Assembly: GCA_023548195.1 (NCBI GenBank)
Contig: JAJHZJ010000577.1
Location: 1 to 64,000 of the forward strand
Source: Bettongia penicillata ogilbyi
Lineage: Eukaryota; Chordata; Mammalia; Diprotodontia; Potoroidae
DNA length: 64,000 nt
Direction of reading: 5' to 3'
The position numbers and the translations under genes were made by a program. Positions within the stretch are counted from its first letter, which is position 1. The number at the start of each line of letters is the position of its first letter. Below, piece by piece: positions 22,656 through 34,854 of the stretch. The notes beneath the pieces were generated by a model, which searched no databases, was not told the origin of the DNA, and worked only from the letters and a program-made list of their open reading frames with translations.

Positions 22656-23545
22656 GCTAGATTGGTACAGTGGATGTGATGCGCTTTTACGGTTTCAGGG
22701 ACCTCTCAAGAATTGAAGTGCAGGAGAGAGTGGGTCATCTGGAATGAATTCATGGACTCAACATTCTTCAAGTCAAGGTGGCAAAGGTTTATTGTAACAC
22801 CAATATGGCAGGCAGAGCTCCTTAAGGAACTTGAAACCTAACAGGAGTGATGCTAAAATCTATATAGGAAAAATAGTGGATTATCTGAGAGATATGCTAA
22901 TTAGGTGACAATTTACAACCCTGGTCACAGGTGTCATTCACCACCGGAAAAGAGGCAAGGGGCTTCTCAGAGGTGTATTTTTGGTCTGTAGCAAGAGAGT
23001 TTTGAGAGTTGATGTCTATAGTTTGACCTCTGGATTGAATATGATAACTTTGGGAATCAATACATGATAATTATATGCTTACAGGGTAGTCCTATTTTTG
23101 CAAGAGAATTTCTTCAGAGGTCAGCAGTTCACGTAACAGGGAGAGAATGTTTTACTGGGTCCCACTCATGAGTTATTGTGGGGAAAGGTAGTGTGTCTTA
23201 CTGGGGACCACTCATGAATTATTGCTAGGCTTAATGTCCTTGGGCTGGGGAGAAAACTGTCAGAGACAGTTTTGAAGCTAAGGAGAAATGTAATCTTGGA
23301 ATTAGGTCCAAGCACAAACACCTGAACAGATAGAGCCTTGGGACTTCAGCCAGAAAAACAAGTTCAAATATGGCTTCAGACACTAGCTGTGTAACCCTGG
23401 CCATGTCATTAACCCTGTTTGCTTCAGTTTCCATCTCTGTAAAATGAGAAATAAATGGAAAAGCACTCTAGAATCTTTGCTAAGAAAACCCCAAATGGGG
23501 TCACAAAGAGTCAGACACAATTGAAAAATAACTGAGCAATAAAAT
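22656..23545 (+). mobile_element. MAR1-type SINE split by a solo LTR
   Basis: The head 'ggtagctagattggtacagtgga' is at 22660-22676. The rest, from 'gatagagccttgggacttca' (23329) through 'gtttccatctctgtaaaatg' to 'gagtcagacacaattg', lies on the far side of a 652-base insertion. Removing the insertion restores the normal SINE order. Confidence 0.75.
22677..23328 (-). mobile_element. Solo LTR
   Basis: The insertion begins TG (22677) and ends CA (23328), and is flanked by near-identical 4-bp repeats, GATG (22673-22676) and GATA (23329-23332). The minus strand has TATATA (22861-22866) and, about 70 bases downstream, an AATAAA signal (22788-22793), leaving about 110 bases of R/U5. No internal retroviral sequence is present, so it is a recombined solo LTR. 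A 4-bp duplication would fit a class I (gamma-type) ERV; this is inferred. Confidence 0.6.
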
Positions 23546-24555
23546 CTCATCCACATGGAAGAATAGGAGATATTTAGAGTTTGGAAAAAGAAGCCCTGAA
23601 TGTTTAGAGATGTTTAGTAAGGACATAAACATTAATTCATTTATAACCTATCCTTTAGTGAGTGGAAATTGGGAAGAATTAGCTAGAGTTGTGTCACTGA
23701 CCATGGAACCCAAGCCCCAGACCAGGAAGACAATTCCAAAGCAAAAACTAGGCCTAAGGACCTTCATTACTTAATGAAGAGAATTACTCTCTTTGCTCTA
23801 AAGGGCTTAGTTGCTGAAAAGCTGAGAATCTGAAGCAGGGATGAAGACAGGCTAAGATTCTGAGGCAATAAAAAAGATAGATACCTTCAGCTGCTCCTAA
23901 TAGCAGGGTTTTCTTTTTCTCTCTCTCTAAAAAATGTTGCAGGAAAGCTGAGAAAGCATGGCACCATTTACAGAAAAAGAGTTAGTTAAGTGTTTCATCT
24001 GAACCAGAAGCTGGAGGCAGTGAGCAGCTCCTGGGAATAAATGAAAGTAGGTCCTGGTGGCAGAGGAGATTAAGTGCCTAGCTGAGCAGCATCCTCTATA
24101 GAGACGATGCAAGAGCAGAGGTGAGCAGGCCTTCCGGGGACATCGTTAGTCCTGAAATGGTGGAGAAATTGTCAGTCTCTGCTTATGCCCTGGCTATATC
24201 TATTTCTTTCCACGCCTTCTCTTTAATGATCTCCTTTCTTCTCTCGGATGCTTTATCTACATATATGAGAGTGCACTTCAGGTCCAAAATTGCTTTGTCT
24301 CAAAGAGAGTCAGACACAACCGGAAAACGACTGAGCAACAAAAACTCATCTACATGGAAGAATAGGAGGTATTTAGGGTTTGAAAAGAGGAGCCCTGAAT
24401 GTTAGAGATGTTTAGTAAGGAAATAATTATTACTTCATTTATAACCTAGCCTTTGGTGATTGAAAATTGGGAAGAAAGTTAAAGTCTATCATTGACCGTG
24501 GAACCCAAGCCCCAGACCAAGAAGAGGATCCCAAGAATCCTAAACATAAGGGCCT
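23508..24555 (+). repeat. Local direct duplication (units 23508-23758 and 24307-24555)
   Basis: About 250 bases are repeated in direct orientation with an offset of about 797 bases. Shared blocks include 'gagtcagacacaa', 'catggaagaataggag', 'agccctgaatg', 'agatgtttagtaagga' and 'ggaacccaagccccagacca'. The first unit begins in the tail of the SINE at 22656-23545. The second unit carries only that tail. The spacer (23759-24306) is unrelated. Confidence 0.7.
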
Positions 24556-24609
24556 ATGAGTGAATATAAAAATAACTGTGTAATCTAATGTAAAGTATCT
24601 TTTATAACT

Positions 24610-24780
24610 GTCTGGGCAACTCAAACTGGCTAATTTTGTTTGTGTTTATTATTTAACTTTTATCTATTTTTATAATATTTATATAATATGTTAATTATTT
24701 ATATTATTTATAATATTTATATATTTATTATTTTATTTATGTTTATATTATTATTTAACTATTCGTTATTTATTCTTATG
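24610..24780 (+). repeat. AT-rich low-complexity tract
   Basis: Irregular TTTATA/ATATTTAT repeats. Confidence 0.8.
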
Positions 24781-24799
24781 ATATCATTTCAACAAATGA

Positions 24800-25035
24800 C
24801 CACAAGGTGGTGTGGTAAACAGAGCACAGTTCCCAGTTAGAACTAAATTCAAATACAGTCCTAGATTGTTCTGTAGTTATGTGACCCTGGGCAAGTCACT
24901 AAAACTCTGTCTCAGTTTCCTCATCTATAAAAGGGGGTAATAACAGTACCTATGTCCCAGGGTTCTTGTCAGGATAAAAACAGATATATTTGTACAGTGC
25001 TTTGCAAAGTTATAGAGCTATAGGATGGCGATGTT
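24800..25035 (+). mobile_element. CORE-SINE
   Basis: 'caaggtggtgtggtaaacag' head, 'tatgtgaccctgggcaagtc', 'ctcagtttcctcatctataa' and the tail 'tttgtacagtgctttgcaaa'. Confidence 0.75.
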
Positions 25036-25559
25036 TTTGCTTTTCACTGTAATCTTCTGACTGATTATGAACGGTAAGCATGTTATGGTATATTCTGAGC
25101 CCAGGGTAGCCATCCACTTAGGGGTTTACTTGTGTGTTGAGGGTTTGGGGGGTGCCCCAAGGCACTCCATGGGATTTCTTTGTTTTTACGTTTCATGACT
25201 CCCTTCTGTTTCTGGTATAAGTTTGAATATAGGCAGTATGCATTTCTGAGCAGCCCATGCTGAACAGTCAGTTCTGCAGTCACCATATCCCCAGGCAGAT
25301 GTTCTAAATTAAACTCCTTGCACCTCCTTCCCACTAACTAGCAACCAGTTAAAACCAGTTGACTCTCCTCACAGGCCTGCCTGGCCCAGCGCTTACCTCA
25401 ATTCAGCAGCACTCCCTATCCCTTAGGACAGCTGCACAAACAAAATTAGCCAGCTTGAGTGGCCCAGACAATTATAAAAGATGCTGTACATTAGATGACA
25501 CAGTTATTTTTATATTCATTCAATAGGTGGTGCTATTCCCCACAGGATCACATGATCTC

Positions 25560-26010
25560 AGAGTTGTAAGAAAGTTCAGAGGTCTTCTTATCCAGTCCCT
25601 ATTGGATTGAAACTCGACAATATATATGAAAAAGAAATATCCTCTAGCCTTTGCTTAAAGGCTTCAAATGAGGGACCTAGTACACTTCTGGATAGTTCTC
25701 ATCTAATTAGCGAAGTCTCCCCCACCCCTTCACTTAATAAGTGTACTTTTTTCTTCAAAATGTCACTCATTTCTTCTAGCTCTGCCCTCTGGGTTCAATA
25801 AAATCGTCTCACCTCTTGCATATGAGAGCCTTCTAAACACTGAGACTTTTCCTGGCTAAAACACTTCCAGTTCCTTCAACCAATTCTTATGTGGCATGAA
25901 CTAGGCATCATTCAATATCCAGGCAGTTCTGCTATGGACATTCTCTGGCTTATGAATTTCTTTCCTAAAATGTGGTACCCAATGATAAAGATAGGACTAT
26001 AATTCAAGAA
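25560..26010 (-). mobile_element. L3/CR1 LINE 3' fragment
   Basis: The plus strand has, in order, 'cctctagcctttgcttaaag', 'tagctctgccctctgggttc', 'ccagttccttcaaccaattc' and 'ttcctaaaatgtggtaccca'. This is the conserved antisense order of CR1/L3 3' ends. It is ancient and has no open frame. Confidence 0.65.
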
Positions 26011-26329
26011 GTGTGGCATAGTAGAAAAAAATACATGAGCTGCTTAATTGATGCTTCTTTATTGACCTCCAAGGTCTCTTCTACCTCTAAAACAATGATC
26101 CTATGATCCTGTTTCTTCTGACTGGAGCAGACCTCCCTAGGGGAGCTGACCCCTGAAACTCAGACCTCCTTAATCTTGAATGCTAAGCTGGCCAAATACT
26201 GTTAGGTTTTTGGATGCTACGTCACACTGTCGACTTGCCGAGAGTTAGCCTGCAGTTCACTTAAACACAGATTTTATCGGGTGATTTGGTCATGCTATCT
26301 AATACTAAGTGAGGTAAATTTGTTCAGAT

Positions 26330-27885
26330 TATATTTTCTAGTAGATGAAGAACAGTTTTGAATTATTTTAACTTTCATTTGTATTTGAATTTGAAGGTCT
26401 TTCCCTTGCAGAACTTGCTGTTTTTAAGTTGAATTGTTAAATTTACCTGTTATGCTTAATGGAATTTTCAGCCTTTTTTTTTTTAGACAACCTGTGAATT
26501 TTTTCAATTGGAATTTCATTTTCTGTGTTCAGAAGGTCTAGGTAGTTCTCTGCTATTATTTCCTGCACTGTGGTGTTAAGGTTTATTGTCTTGTGTTCTT
26601 CTGGAAGGTCTATAATCCTTAAATTGTCTCTCTAAGCATCCTGTTTTTGACCAGTATGTCTTACTTGCATATGGTCATTTTTTAAAATGTTATTGCTTGG
26701 TTTTTACTTCTTTTCTTCTAGATTGTCCTTCATTTCTGTGTATTTGCACCCTCAATCTATTGTTCTTTGTTTATTTGGTAAGATTTGACATTGCAGATTC
26801 CAGTTCTTTTCTACCCATTTATTTTTGCTCTGCAAGCCATAAATTCTATTCTCATTTCTCTTTGGAACCACTCAGAAACAGTGTGTTATGGTTCCATGTT
26901 CTCCTGACATTCCACAGTATACTCTGTCTCATCAAATGTTAGATCATTTTCCTTTTCTTTGATGTATTGATTCATAGATGCCTGAACTCATTTACTTGAC
27001 CTGGAAGTCATATTTCCTTCTATTGTTAATATTTTCCCTGTTGACTTATCTGCTTATGTTCAATGTCTTTGAGTTGTCTTTTTCCTGAAATCTTCAATAA
27101 TTTCAGGTTTTATTTTTTTTCTTCAAGTTTTTCCCTATTCATTTTCTAACTGTCCCCTCTGATGGTGGTTTCATTGGGGACTGGATCTCAAAGATTCTGG
27201 GCCACTACCAAATTTGTGCAATCACGGTTCACCAGACTAGGGCTCTGCCCCCAAGTAATTTTTGGTGGAACTATTACTCCAAGTGACTTTTGGCCACAAC
27301 TGGACACTGGACTCTTTCCCTCAGGCTTAATGGAATGTTGCACAGCATTCGCCCTCCTCCTACCCCCACACATATGGTGTTCTGTTCCCGTGTACTGTCC
27401 CACCCTTTCCTTGAATTCTTTAGCTTAGCACCAATACTTCTGGACTGGTGCTATGGGATTGTCCATTTTAGCACTATCATTTCAAAGATTGCTCTGCACT
27501 GGTGCTACAGGGACATGACCATCCTGCAGGCTTTTTCTTTTGGAGGGCTGTTGCCTGCTGCTCTAGCTGTCTATGGTTACTTGTCCCTGGCATTGGAAAG
27601 AGTGAGGGCCAATCGGAGTGGGCGGCCTTGGGTTTTGTTGCAAGCCTGTGTGTTGGGTCTTTGAGTCTCCTACTTCAGGATTCCTGCCAGTAGCATGGAA
27701 GTTCGGGGTTGAGAGCTGAATGTCAGTTCATGATTTTTTAAAAAAAATCTTCCTTTGGATTCGGGGTGTGTTGTACCGTGGAGACATATGCCATTACTTT
27801 ATCTTTGGTGCATAATTTTTATTTTGGCAAGGTTTGAGAGACTCTGGGGATCAGAGAAAATGATCCCATCTTGGTGCTCACATCA
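26330..27885 (-). mobile_element. Older L1/HAL1 5' half
   Basis: On the minus strand this starts near 27885 ('agcaccaagatgggatcatt'), followed by a GC-richer 5' UTR to about 27150. ORF1 remains then extend to 26330, including the RNA-binding core seen as the complement of 'aggtctataatccttaaattg' at 26607-26627. Several stops break the frame. Plus-strand frames at 27162-27693 lie in the 5' UTR and are not genes. Confidence 0.55.
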
Positions 27886-28302
27886 TTTGAACTTGTTAAA
27901 TGAGGGGGCCAATGCCTTCATATGCCAGGTTCTCAGGCTATAGAAAAAAACAAAAACAAAGCCTCAGCTGTATTCTTCTCCATAAAAAGACAGAACTGTA
28001 AAATCTCGGAATCATAGATGTGTGTGACTTTTTTTTCCAGAAGGAAAGATTTCCTTCTAGGAGCCAAACTCTTTTGGGACGTAGAACAATCAGGAAGCTA
28101 AATAGAAGCTGCAGGTATCATCTTTCTTTGTATTCATTTCTCTTTGCCATGATCAATACTTTTGTCTGAAGCCTCTATGTATCTTAAGCTAATAAAGTCC
28201 CCATAATTCCTCTTCAGTTCCCTTATGGGGATCCTGTACTCCCAACTCCTTTTAGGGGTCTATGCTAAAAAAAACTCAATAGGAATTGAGTGAGTCTGAG
28301 AC

Positions 28303-28339
<37 letters not shown>

Positions 28340-29120
28340 TTAGTTCACCCTACTCCAGTCCAAGATGCTTTTGTTTCCCCTTAGAAAGCAGTAATAATCC
28401 ACTCCCCACCATGAGACCAACTGAAGCATCACCACCCACCTCAATCTTTTGTTTCCAGTTCCCACCTTTATTATGAATATGTGCCAGGCAACAAGCCAAC
28501 CAGGCTTTTACCCATCCTAGTTCTCTCCTTTTCTCCCAGAAAAGAATTTGTAGTTATAAAAATTAAGTAGACTATACCAAGATACCTGTGAACAGTGCAC
28601 AGAAATTAGCACAAGCTAAAGTTACCGGTAATCCGAGTACAATGCATTTGAAGGAACTTAATGTATGACATTCACATTAGAATCACACATAGCTGGTCAT
28701 AATAATGAAACAAATCAAAAACACTGCATGTGATCACAATATTTATGACAAAATTGGATACACAAGAATAAGAAAATAAAGTAACTAAATATATAGGTAA
28801 CACAGCACACACCTACGTAACGATACTGCATACTAAATATGTATATCAAATAAGCACATAGCATCTGTATAACAATGTACTAGCTTAAATATCAACTATA
28901 TATATTAATTAAGCAAAAGCATATAATAGCAATAGCATATTTCAAAGACATCAACAAATAATATTATATGCTATGGTTATACATAAGGAATATATGAGTT
29001 ACATATTCTCTAGCAATGAACCTCATCATCCTACATCACCCCCTACTTATAAGTCTTCTGCATTCTTCTTTTCTCTTTTTCTCTCTAGATAATCTCTTCC
29101 ATTCTCAAGGGTGTAGCATC
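27886..29120. other. No gene recognised
   Basis: Contains a (GT)n array. 28560-29050 is an A-rich, TA-rich stretch with many short 'aacata/atatca' motifs, similar in texture to 45600-46260 but not clearly alignable by eye. Confidence 0.45.
28305..28337 (+). repeat. (GT)n microsatellite
   Basis: Uninterrupted GT run of about 16 units. Confidence 0.98.
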
Positions 29121-29129
29121 ACCTTTATG

Positions 29130-29460
29130 TAGGTGTTTAGCCAACAGATTAGCCCCTGGCTCTCTCTCTCTCCTGAACTCCACTCTTAGATGTCTGTTGG
29201 CACCTCGAGTTCAACGAGTCCAACAAGTCTGAACCCACCCTTCTACCAAAGTTCTCTATTTCTATTGAGGATACTGCTAATCTAACAATTACCAAGGACT
29301 GTAATCTTGGGGTCATCAATGCTTTCTTCTCCTTCACCCATCGATTTTACCTTCACAATAAATCTCACATTTATTGCCTTTTCTTCACTCACATAGTCAG
29401 TCTCTTAATTCAGGTCCTGACCACCTTTTATTTGCACTACTGCAATAATCTTCTATAGGG
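29130..29460 (-). mobile_element. L2 LINE fragment
   Basis: The plus strand shows the antisense L2 order: 'cttagatgtctgttggcacctcgag', 'ctgtaatcttggggtcatca', 'cacatagtcagtctcttaat' and 'ttgcactactgcaataatct'. No open frame. Confidence 0.65.
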
Positions 29461-29562
29461 TTTAAGGGGGTACAATATCCTTTAAAGGGCACACCCAACA
29501 GTAACATGGATAAAGGATCATGGAAGGCAGGAGCCAGAATATCTGCCAAAACTCTTGCTCTA

Positions 29563-29775
29563 GATCAGGGACTCTTAATTCTTTCTCTGTTATGGATCCC
29601 TATAGTAGCCTGGTGAAGTCTATGATAAGTTTTCTGAATAATGCATTTAAATGCATTTGAAAATACAGTATTCTGAAGGACATCAATTATGTTGAATTTC
29701 AGTTATGAAAATTTTTTTTAAAGTTTACATAATCCAGATTATGAATCTTTTCTTTAAGTATAGTCCACTGGCCCC
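29563..29775. mobile_element. ~200-bp inverted-terminus element
   Basis: It opens with 'cagggactcttaattctttctctgttatgg' and holds 'agcctggtgaagtctatgat' and 'ataatgcatttaaatgcatt'. The same family is seen at 33672 and 34645 and, partially, at 30745-30825. The CAGGGGTTCTTAACC-like terminus suggests a DNA transposon-derived MITE; the class is uncertain. Confidence 0.5.
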
Positions 29776-30099
29776 TTGTTTGCAAGGAATTTAAGAAATA
29801 CTTCCCTTGCTGCCAGAGGTTTAGTGGGTGCCCTCTTCTCAGTGATAAAATCACCCCCTTGTTCAGGCTTGGCTTGTTTCGTGCTTATTTCAGGGAAGCG
29901 TATACATGTCTAATGCTGACTATCCTGGTCTTTTCCTTCTGAAGACCAGGTGTATAACTTTATATACCTCTTACTCTTGGGTTCTTCAGTGCACTTAAGG
30001 GAGACTGAGGGTGACTAGGTTCTTTGCATATGATTCCAGCCTCTACCAATTGTGCCTCTCCTAGTGTAGGGATTTCTCCTCTGCATTCCAGTTCCATTT

Positions 30100-30720
30100 A
30101 ACCAATTTACAATCAGGTTAGCTTTAAATGGTATAATTACAAATATGTAAACTTACTCCCACAGCATGTGGAATGCCACCCCTGGAAGGGGGATCAAGCA
30201 TGTTTTAGTTCAAAGCTACAGAGCACAGTTCCAGTTTCAAGTCCCAAACCCCCTTGGGCTCTGGTCTCAGGCTTCTTGACTGCTCTTGGCTTTCTTGTTG
30301 GTCTGTCTGTCTGCTCTATGCCTCTTGGAATCCTGGTTTCAGGGTCACCATAGCTCAGACTCCAGAGAAAGGATTAAGAGTCCAGAGTCTGGTGGAGACC
30401 TAAAACTTAAGATGACAAATGACACAGATAAGACTCATTTCTTGGAGCCAGGGTAAGAAAGCATGAGCAGGGGAAGGAACTTCATCTTTTTTTACTGGTT
30501 CAGTTTAGGGACCCTGCCCAAACTGTGGGAAAACTGTCATCTTTACTCTCTGGATACATGAAAAGAATGTGCCAGAAAGAGAGATTCCCATTCCCACCAG
30601 TTTTAAAGACAGGTTACAGAGTAAATCAAAGGAAGTTCTACTCACCTGTAAGGTAAGGAATGAAGAATGCTTCCATTTTAGGACATGTGAGCATTCATAG
30701 ACAATCGTGGGTACCTCCAT
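30100..30720. repeat. LTR-like repeat, copy 1
   Basis: Shares in order with 35540-36130: a 'gtataattacaaatatgtaaac' type block, a 'ttcttggagccagggtaagaaagcatgagcaggggaagg' type block, and 'gttttaaagacaggtt..aaatcaaaggaagttct'. Orientation, class and exact ends are not resolved. It could be an ERV LTR. Confidence 0.4.
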
Positions 30721-31145
30721 GTTACGCCAACTGGACATGTTCTAAAAGTTTCCATAGACTTCACCAGGCTGCCATAGCGATTCATAACAGAGAAAGTACT
30801 AAGAGTCTCTGACCTAGAGCAAGAATTTTGGCAGATATTCCAGCTCTTGACTTCTTAGGATCTTGTTTATGAAACTTTCATTGACCTAGAGGGCTCGATT
30901 TCAATATGCCTCCCTTGTGTTTGGGATTTTGTTTGCCTGTCCTCCTGTCATTCTCAACTTTACTATAGAGACCCAAGTTTCTACTCGCTGCTATTATTAA
31001 TCACACCAGAAAAGGATTTAGTGGCAGATGAATTTCTTTTCTATCAAAGAGGAATAGTTTCACAAGTAATAATGGCAAGGATAAACAATTGAACACTAAA
31101 TCCTAACAAACTCTATGCCTTACCCATCTGTCTTGCATCTATACC

Positions 31146-31302
31146 AGGGGTGGAAATCTGTGGCCTTGAGGTCACATGTGGCCCTGTACGTCCTCAAGTG
31201 CAGCATGTTTGTTCTGTGAAGTTTGGATTCAGTCAAAGGGTCACACTTGAGGACCTAGAGGGCTCATGTGGCCTTGAGGCCCAAGTTTCTCACTCCTGAT
31301 CA
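31146..31302. mobile_element. hAT-like palindromic MITE
   Basis: Starts 'ccaggggtggaaatctgtgg' and ends 'ggcctt..ctcactcctg'. The arms 'cctcaagtgcagc' and 'cacttgaggacctagagg' are inverted. The centre is shorter than in the copy at 8011. Confidence 0.65.
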
Positions 31303-31329
31303 CTTCTGTGCAGACAGACCCCTCAACAC

Positions 31330-31610
31330 TGTCTTCTAGCTTCCCAATGCACCTTCAAGACCACTGGGTCTTGCCATTTGCCTTGCTATTTCACCCTTAT
31401 GACTTCTGAAACTTTCCATCTGTCTTGCAGCTAGACTATTAATTATTATGTTGCATCTTCCAATTAGGGTGCTTGGCACATGCTTAATAAATGGTTTTTA
31501 GTTGTCTGGAGCATCGGAGGTTAACTAACTTGTTCAGGGATACAGAGCCTGTATGTGTCTGAGGTAGGATTTTGAACCAGGATCTGCCTGTCTTGAAGAC
31601 CAGCTCTCTC
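31330..31610 (-). repeat. L2 3' end followed by MIR fragment
   Basis: 'ttggcacatgcttaataaatgg' (about 31470-31495) is the typical L2 antisense end. It is followed by 'ctaacttgttcagggataca' and 'gaggtaggattttgaaccag', an antisense MIR. Confidence 0.45.
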
Positions 31611-33002
31611 TTCAGAAAGGAACAGGGTTTACTTCTGAGCTTGGTTTTCTCCTAAAGGAAAAAAAATCCTCTACCAGTTTAAGAGAGATCTAAACTTAGA
31701 GCTAATTCCTTTTTAACAAGTAAATTAGGGGTAAAGCAAAGTGTCCTCCTCCAGTGTATCCCACCAGTTCTTGGGGTAAGGGCAGGGAAAAATACCTTCC
31801 AATTTTCTTGAATGTGATTAAAGTTTTGGGGACTTTTCCGAAGGTCAAAGGAGCAAGCATCCAGAGACTGGAGACCCTATCTTCTGACCCTGCCCTGGCT
31901 TCTTCTGGTCTAGTGGGGGATAAGAATAGCTACTCATCTTCATATGTACTTTCTCCCAGAAGCCTCTAAGAACAGAGTTCCAGAAATCTAAGTTGCAAAG
32001 ATGTTATCAACTGGCTATCTCTGATATGTCATCTGCATGAGTGTCTCACCTCCATCGCAGGCCTATACTAGCAGGGGGAGCATTGAGACCAGGACTACGC
32101 TCCTCAATGGTCTCCTTGCAGCTAGTTTCTAGGGAGTTCCTTGTGGACTTTTAGTAAGTACTATCAAATTCTTCATTAGCTAGAGATACAGGGACTCCCT
32201 ACATTGAGCTCAGGATCTTTCAAAGGAAACATGTACTAAGTCACACTACAAGGTTGTGTCTAGGACTGCTCACTCTGTGCATGTACATGTGTCTGACACT
32301 ATACTGATCTCTAGGGAAGACTTCTCTTATAGTTATTATGTTTCTATGGACTCTAATATAAATTCTATCTGCTTTCTTTGGTCTATAAATCTTTTTCTTT
32401 ATCTTTGGAAAGTAGGTTTGCAAGTTAAATTGTTGAACACAGCCCAGGAGTATGGTACAGATCATTTAGTTTTCAGATGATCTGAATGGAGAAGAGCCAG
32501 AGAAACAAGGAAAGTCCCATAAAGTACATCCAAGTTTTTCATATTCCCTAAGAGCTGCTGACCCAAAGATTTATTATATAAAGTTATAAAAATACTACCA
32601 CATGTAAATACATATATTCTCAGAATCTTGTTTTCTCTCTCATTCGGCTGAGGAGGGAAAATTCTAACTTTTCTCTTTTGGAAATAAATGATTAAGAGAA
32701 GCTTTTTATTTTAAATTGTGGGACTACTTTCATAGGAGAATACCCCCATCTTGTGGACTTTAAGGACATTGCTGGAAATAATCACTTCCCCTATTTTGTG
32801 CTTATGTTCTTCCTAAAGTTTTCATGGACCTATCTTGGCTTTGAAATTATTGGATAATTTAAGTATATACTTAAGTGAGTACTTTAAGAGGATGCTAAAG
32901 AAATCTCAAGTGTGGGCTCCTTGATAGACTATGTGTCACACAAAGACCTAGCTACCTAAGTTCAGAAAAGTTCATTTCCAATAGATTGCCCAGCAGATGA
33001 CA
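31611..33002. other. No gene recognised
   Basis: Overlapping 74-codon frames on both strands at 32241-32480 are probably chance. No repeat is named with confidence. Confidence 0.45.
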
Positions 33003-33004
33003 GA

Positions 33005-33086
<82 letters not shown>

Positions 33087-33160
33087 CCTGTCTGTCTGTC
33101 TGTCTATCTATCTGTCTATCCAATAGTCTATCTATTCATCCATCTCTTTATTTTTCATTC
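33003..33160 (+). repeat. (TATC)n array
   Basis: About 20 nearly perfect TATC units to 33085, then TGTC/TATC variants to about 33125 and an ATTC/ATTT-rich trailing part to 33200. It creates a long spurious plus-strand frame. Confidence 0.97.
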
Positions 33161-33329
33161 ATTCATTCATTTATTTATTCATCAATCCATCCCTCTATCT
33201 ATTCATTTTCTTATTTATATGCCTGCAGTGAAAATTCATGTACTAAGGCAAGGGAGGGTTATAATCCATAATGGTGTAGAGAGCACACATGAAAAAGAAA
33301 CTGTAGATAGTCCTTAAGTCTAAAAAACT

Positions 33330-33480
33330 GGGACCTTGGATCAAATTCTACCTTTGAAGTTTACTACCAGAGTAATCTTAGCCTCCCTTTGATCTCCTCT
33401 TCTTTAAAATGAGGATATTAGACCAGATAGACTCTTAGGTACCTTCCAGCTCTAGCTTAGATTTTGAAGTATTGAAGCAT
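33330..33480 (+). repeat. MIR-type SINE
   Basis: 'ggatcaaattctacctttga', 'tctttaaaatgaggatatta' and 'taccttccagctctagctta'. Confidence 0.55.
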
Positions 33481-33671
33481 TGTTAAATAATTATAGTCAT
33501 AAATTAACAGGGTGTTTCAATTAGTAGATTATAGAATCTCAAGAAATTTATTGTTTTCTTTAGAAACACCTTTATATATTTATTCATGTCTTTTAAAAAT
33601 TTTAATAAAATTTTAAAAAATCTAATTTGTTGTTCCCCAGTGTCATTCCCTCAATATTAATTCTGTCTTCT

Positions 33672-33858
33672 AAGTTAGAAGTTCTTAACGTGAACTCTGT
33701 GAAAATTTAAAAATTTGATAACCATTTCAATATGTTGGTTTCCTCTATTATCCTATGCATTGTATGCATTTAAAAATATTATTCTGAGATAGGGTCCATA
33801 GGATTCAAACTGCCAAACAGTTCTTTCATAAAAAAGGTTGAGAACCCCTGTCCAAAGT
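33672..33858. mobile_element. ~190-bp inverted-terminus element
   Basis: Termini 'gaagttcttaac' (left) and 'ggttgagaacccctg' (right) are inverted. The internal 'tttaaaaatattattctgagatagggtccatagg' is shared with 34645-34822 in the other orientation. This is the best copy of the family in the window. Confidence 0.55.
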
Positions 33859-34644
33859 GGTTATATGAAAATTTATTTGTTCATCTCTTTAATATTTCTT
33901 AGGATTAGATTATTAATGTATCTGTTTGCCATCTTTTATAAGGTAAAATAAAGTTTATTTTTCCAAATAAATACATAAATTAGTTTACTTGAGCCTGTGA
34001 TTTCATTAATATAGGAAACATCTAGGTAAGTAAACTCCCTCTACCAAAGCTATTCAGCACCAGATTTACAACTACTATTTTTAATATGGAGTTTGCTGGT
34101 GTGCAATCAATTCAATCAAAGTCCCTATTACTGTAATTGCCAGGCACTGTGCTAAGCCCTGGGGATACAAAGAAAGGCAAAAGACAGATGGAAAGATCCT
34201 GTGGTACATAGGGTACAGCTGCAAATCAGATAGTAATGCATCAACTTTACTGTCATTTACACTGATAAAATGATATTCATTTTTGATATTGAACCATTTG
34301 GAAGTGCCCAGGATTTGGAGAGTGAGAACTTTCTTTTCTATTCAATATCAGAAGCATTTTCAGAATCAGGTTCCAGGCCACATCTTCCCCAAATGATGTC
34401 TGCAGACACTGAGCTGGAAGTAATGTGAAATTCTACATTTTGGTTCTGAAAAAATCAAGTTCATAAGTAACAGCTCATCAAGGAAGTAGCCAGGAAGCAG
34501 TTGCTGTGAAAAAGATGAGAATTTTAGTAGACTAAAGTTCACATGTAAATCAACAATGTGACATACCAGCCTATAAAGCCAATACTGTTACAGACTACAT
34601 TAAACCTAACCATGAGGTCTAGGCAGGGGGACTCAATCATTTTT

Positions 34645-34822
34645 GTGTCTTGGGACATTCTGTCAGTCTGGTGACCTCTTCTTAAAATAATGTTTTTAAG
34701 TAATTGAAAGAAAGGCTAAATTTCAGTGAGAGGCTAGTGAAAGGAAAAATGCACCTTTTTTCCTGACATTTATCCACAGACTCTAGGAGTTCATAGACCC
34801 TGGGTTAAGAGCTCCTGGTTCA
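34645..34822. mobile_element. ~180-bp inverted-terminus element
   Basis: 'gtgtcttgggacattctgtc', 'ataatgtttttaagtaattg' and 'ccctgggttaagagctcctg' place it in the same family as 33672-33858, inverted. Confidence 0.5.
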
Positions 34823-34854
34823 AACTCACTGACAAAAATTGCTGGGAAAACTGA

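Noticed and set aside
27162..27693. 88-124-codon plus-strand frames
   Set aside because: They are on the opposite strand to an L1/HAL1 5' UTR; no domain.
32997..33317. 106-codon plus-strand frame
   Set aside because: Translation of the TATC array (Tyr-Leu-Ser-Ile repeats).
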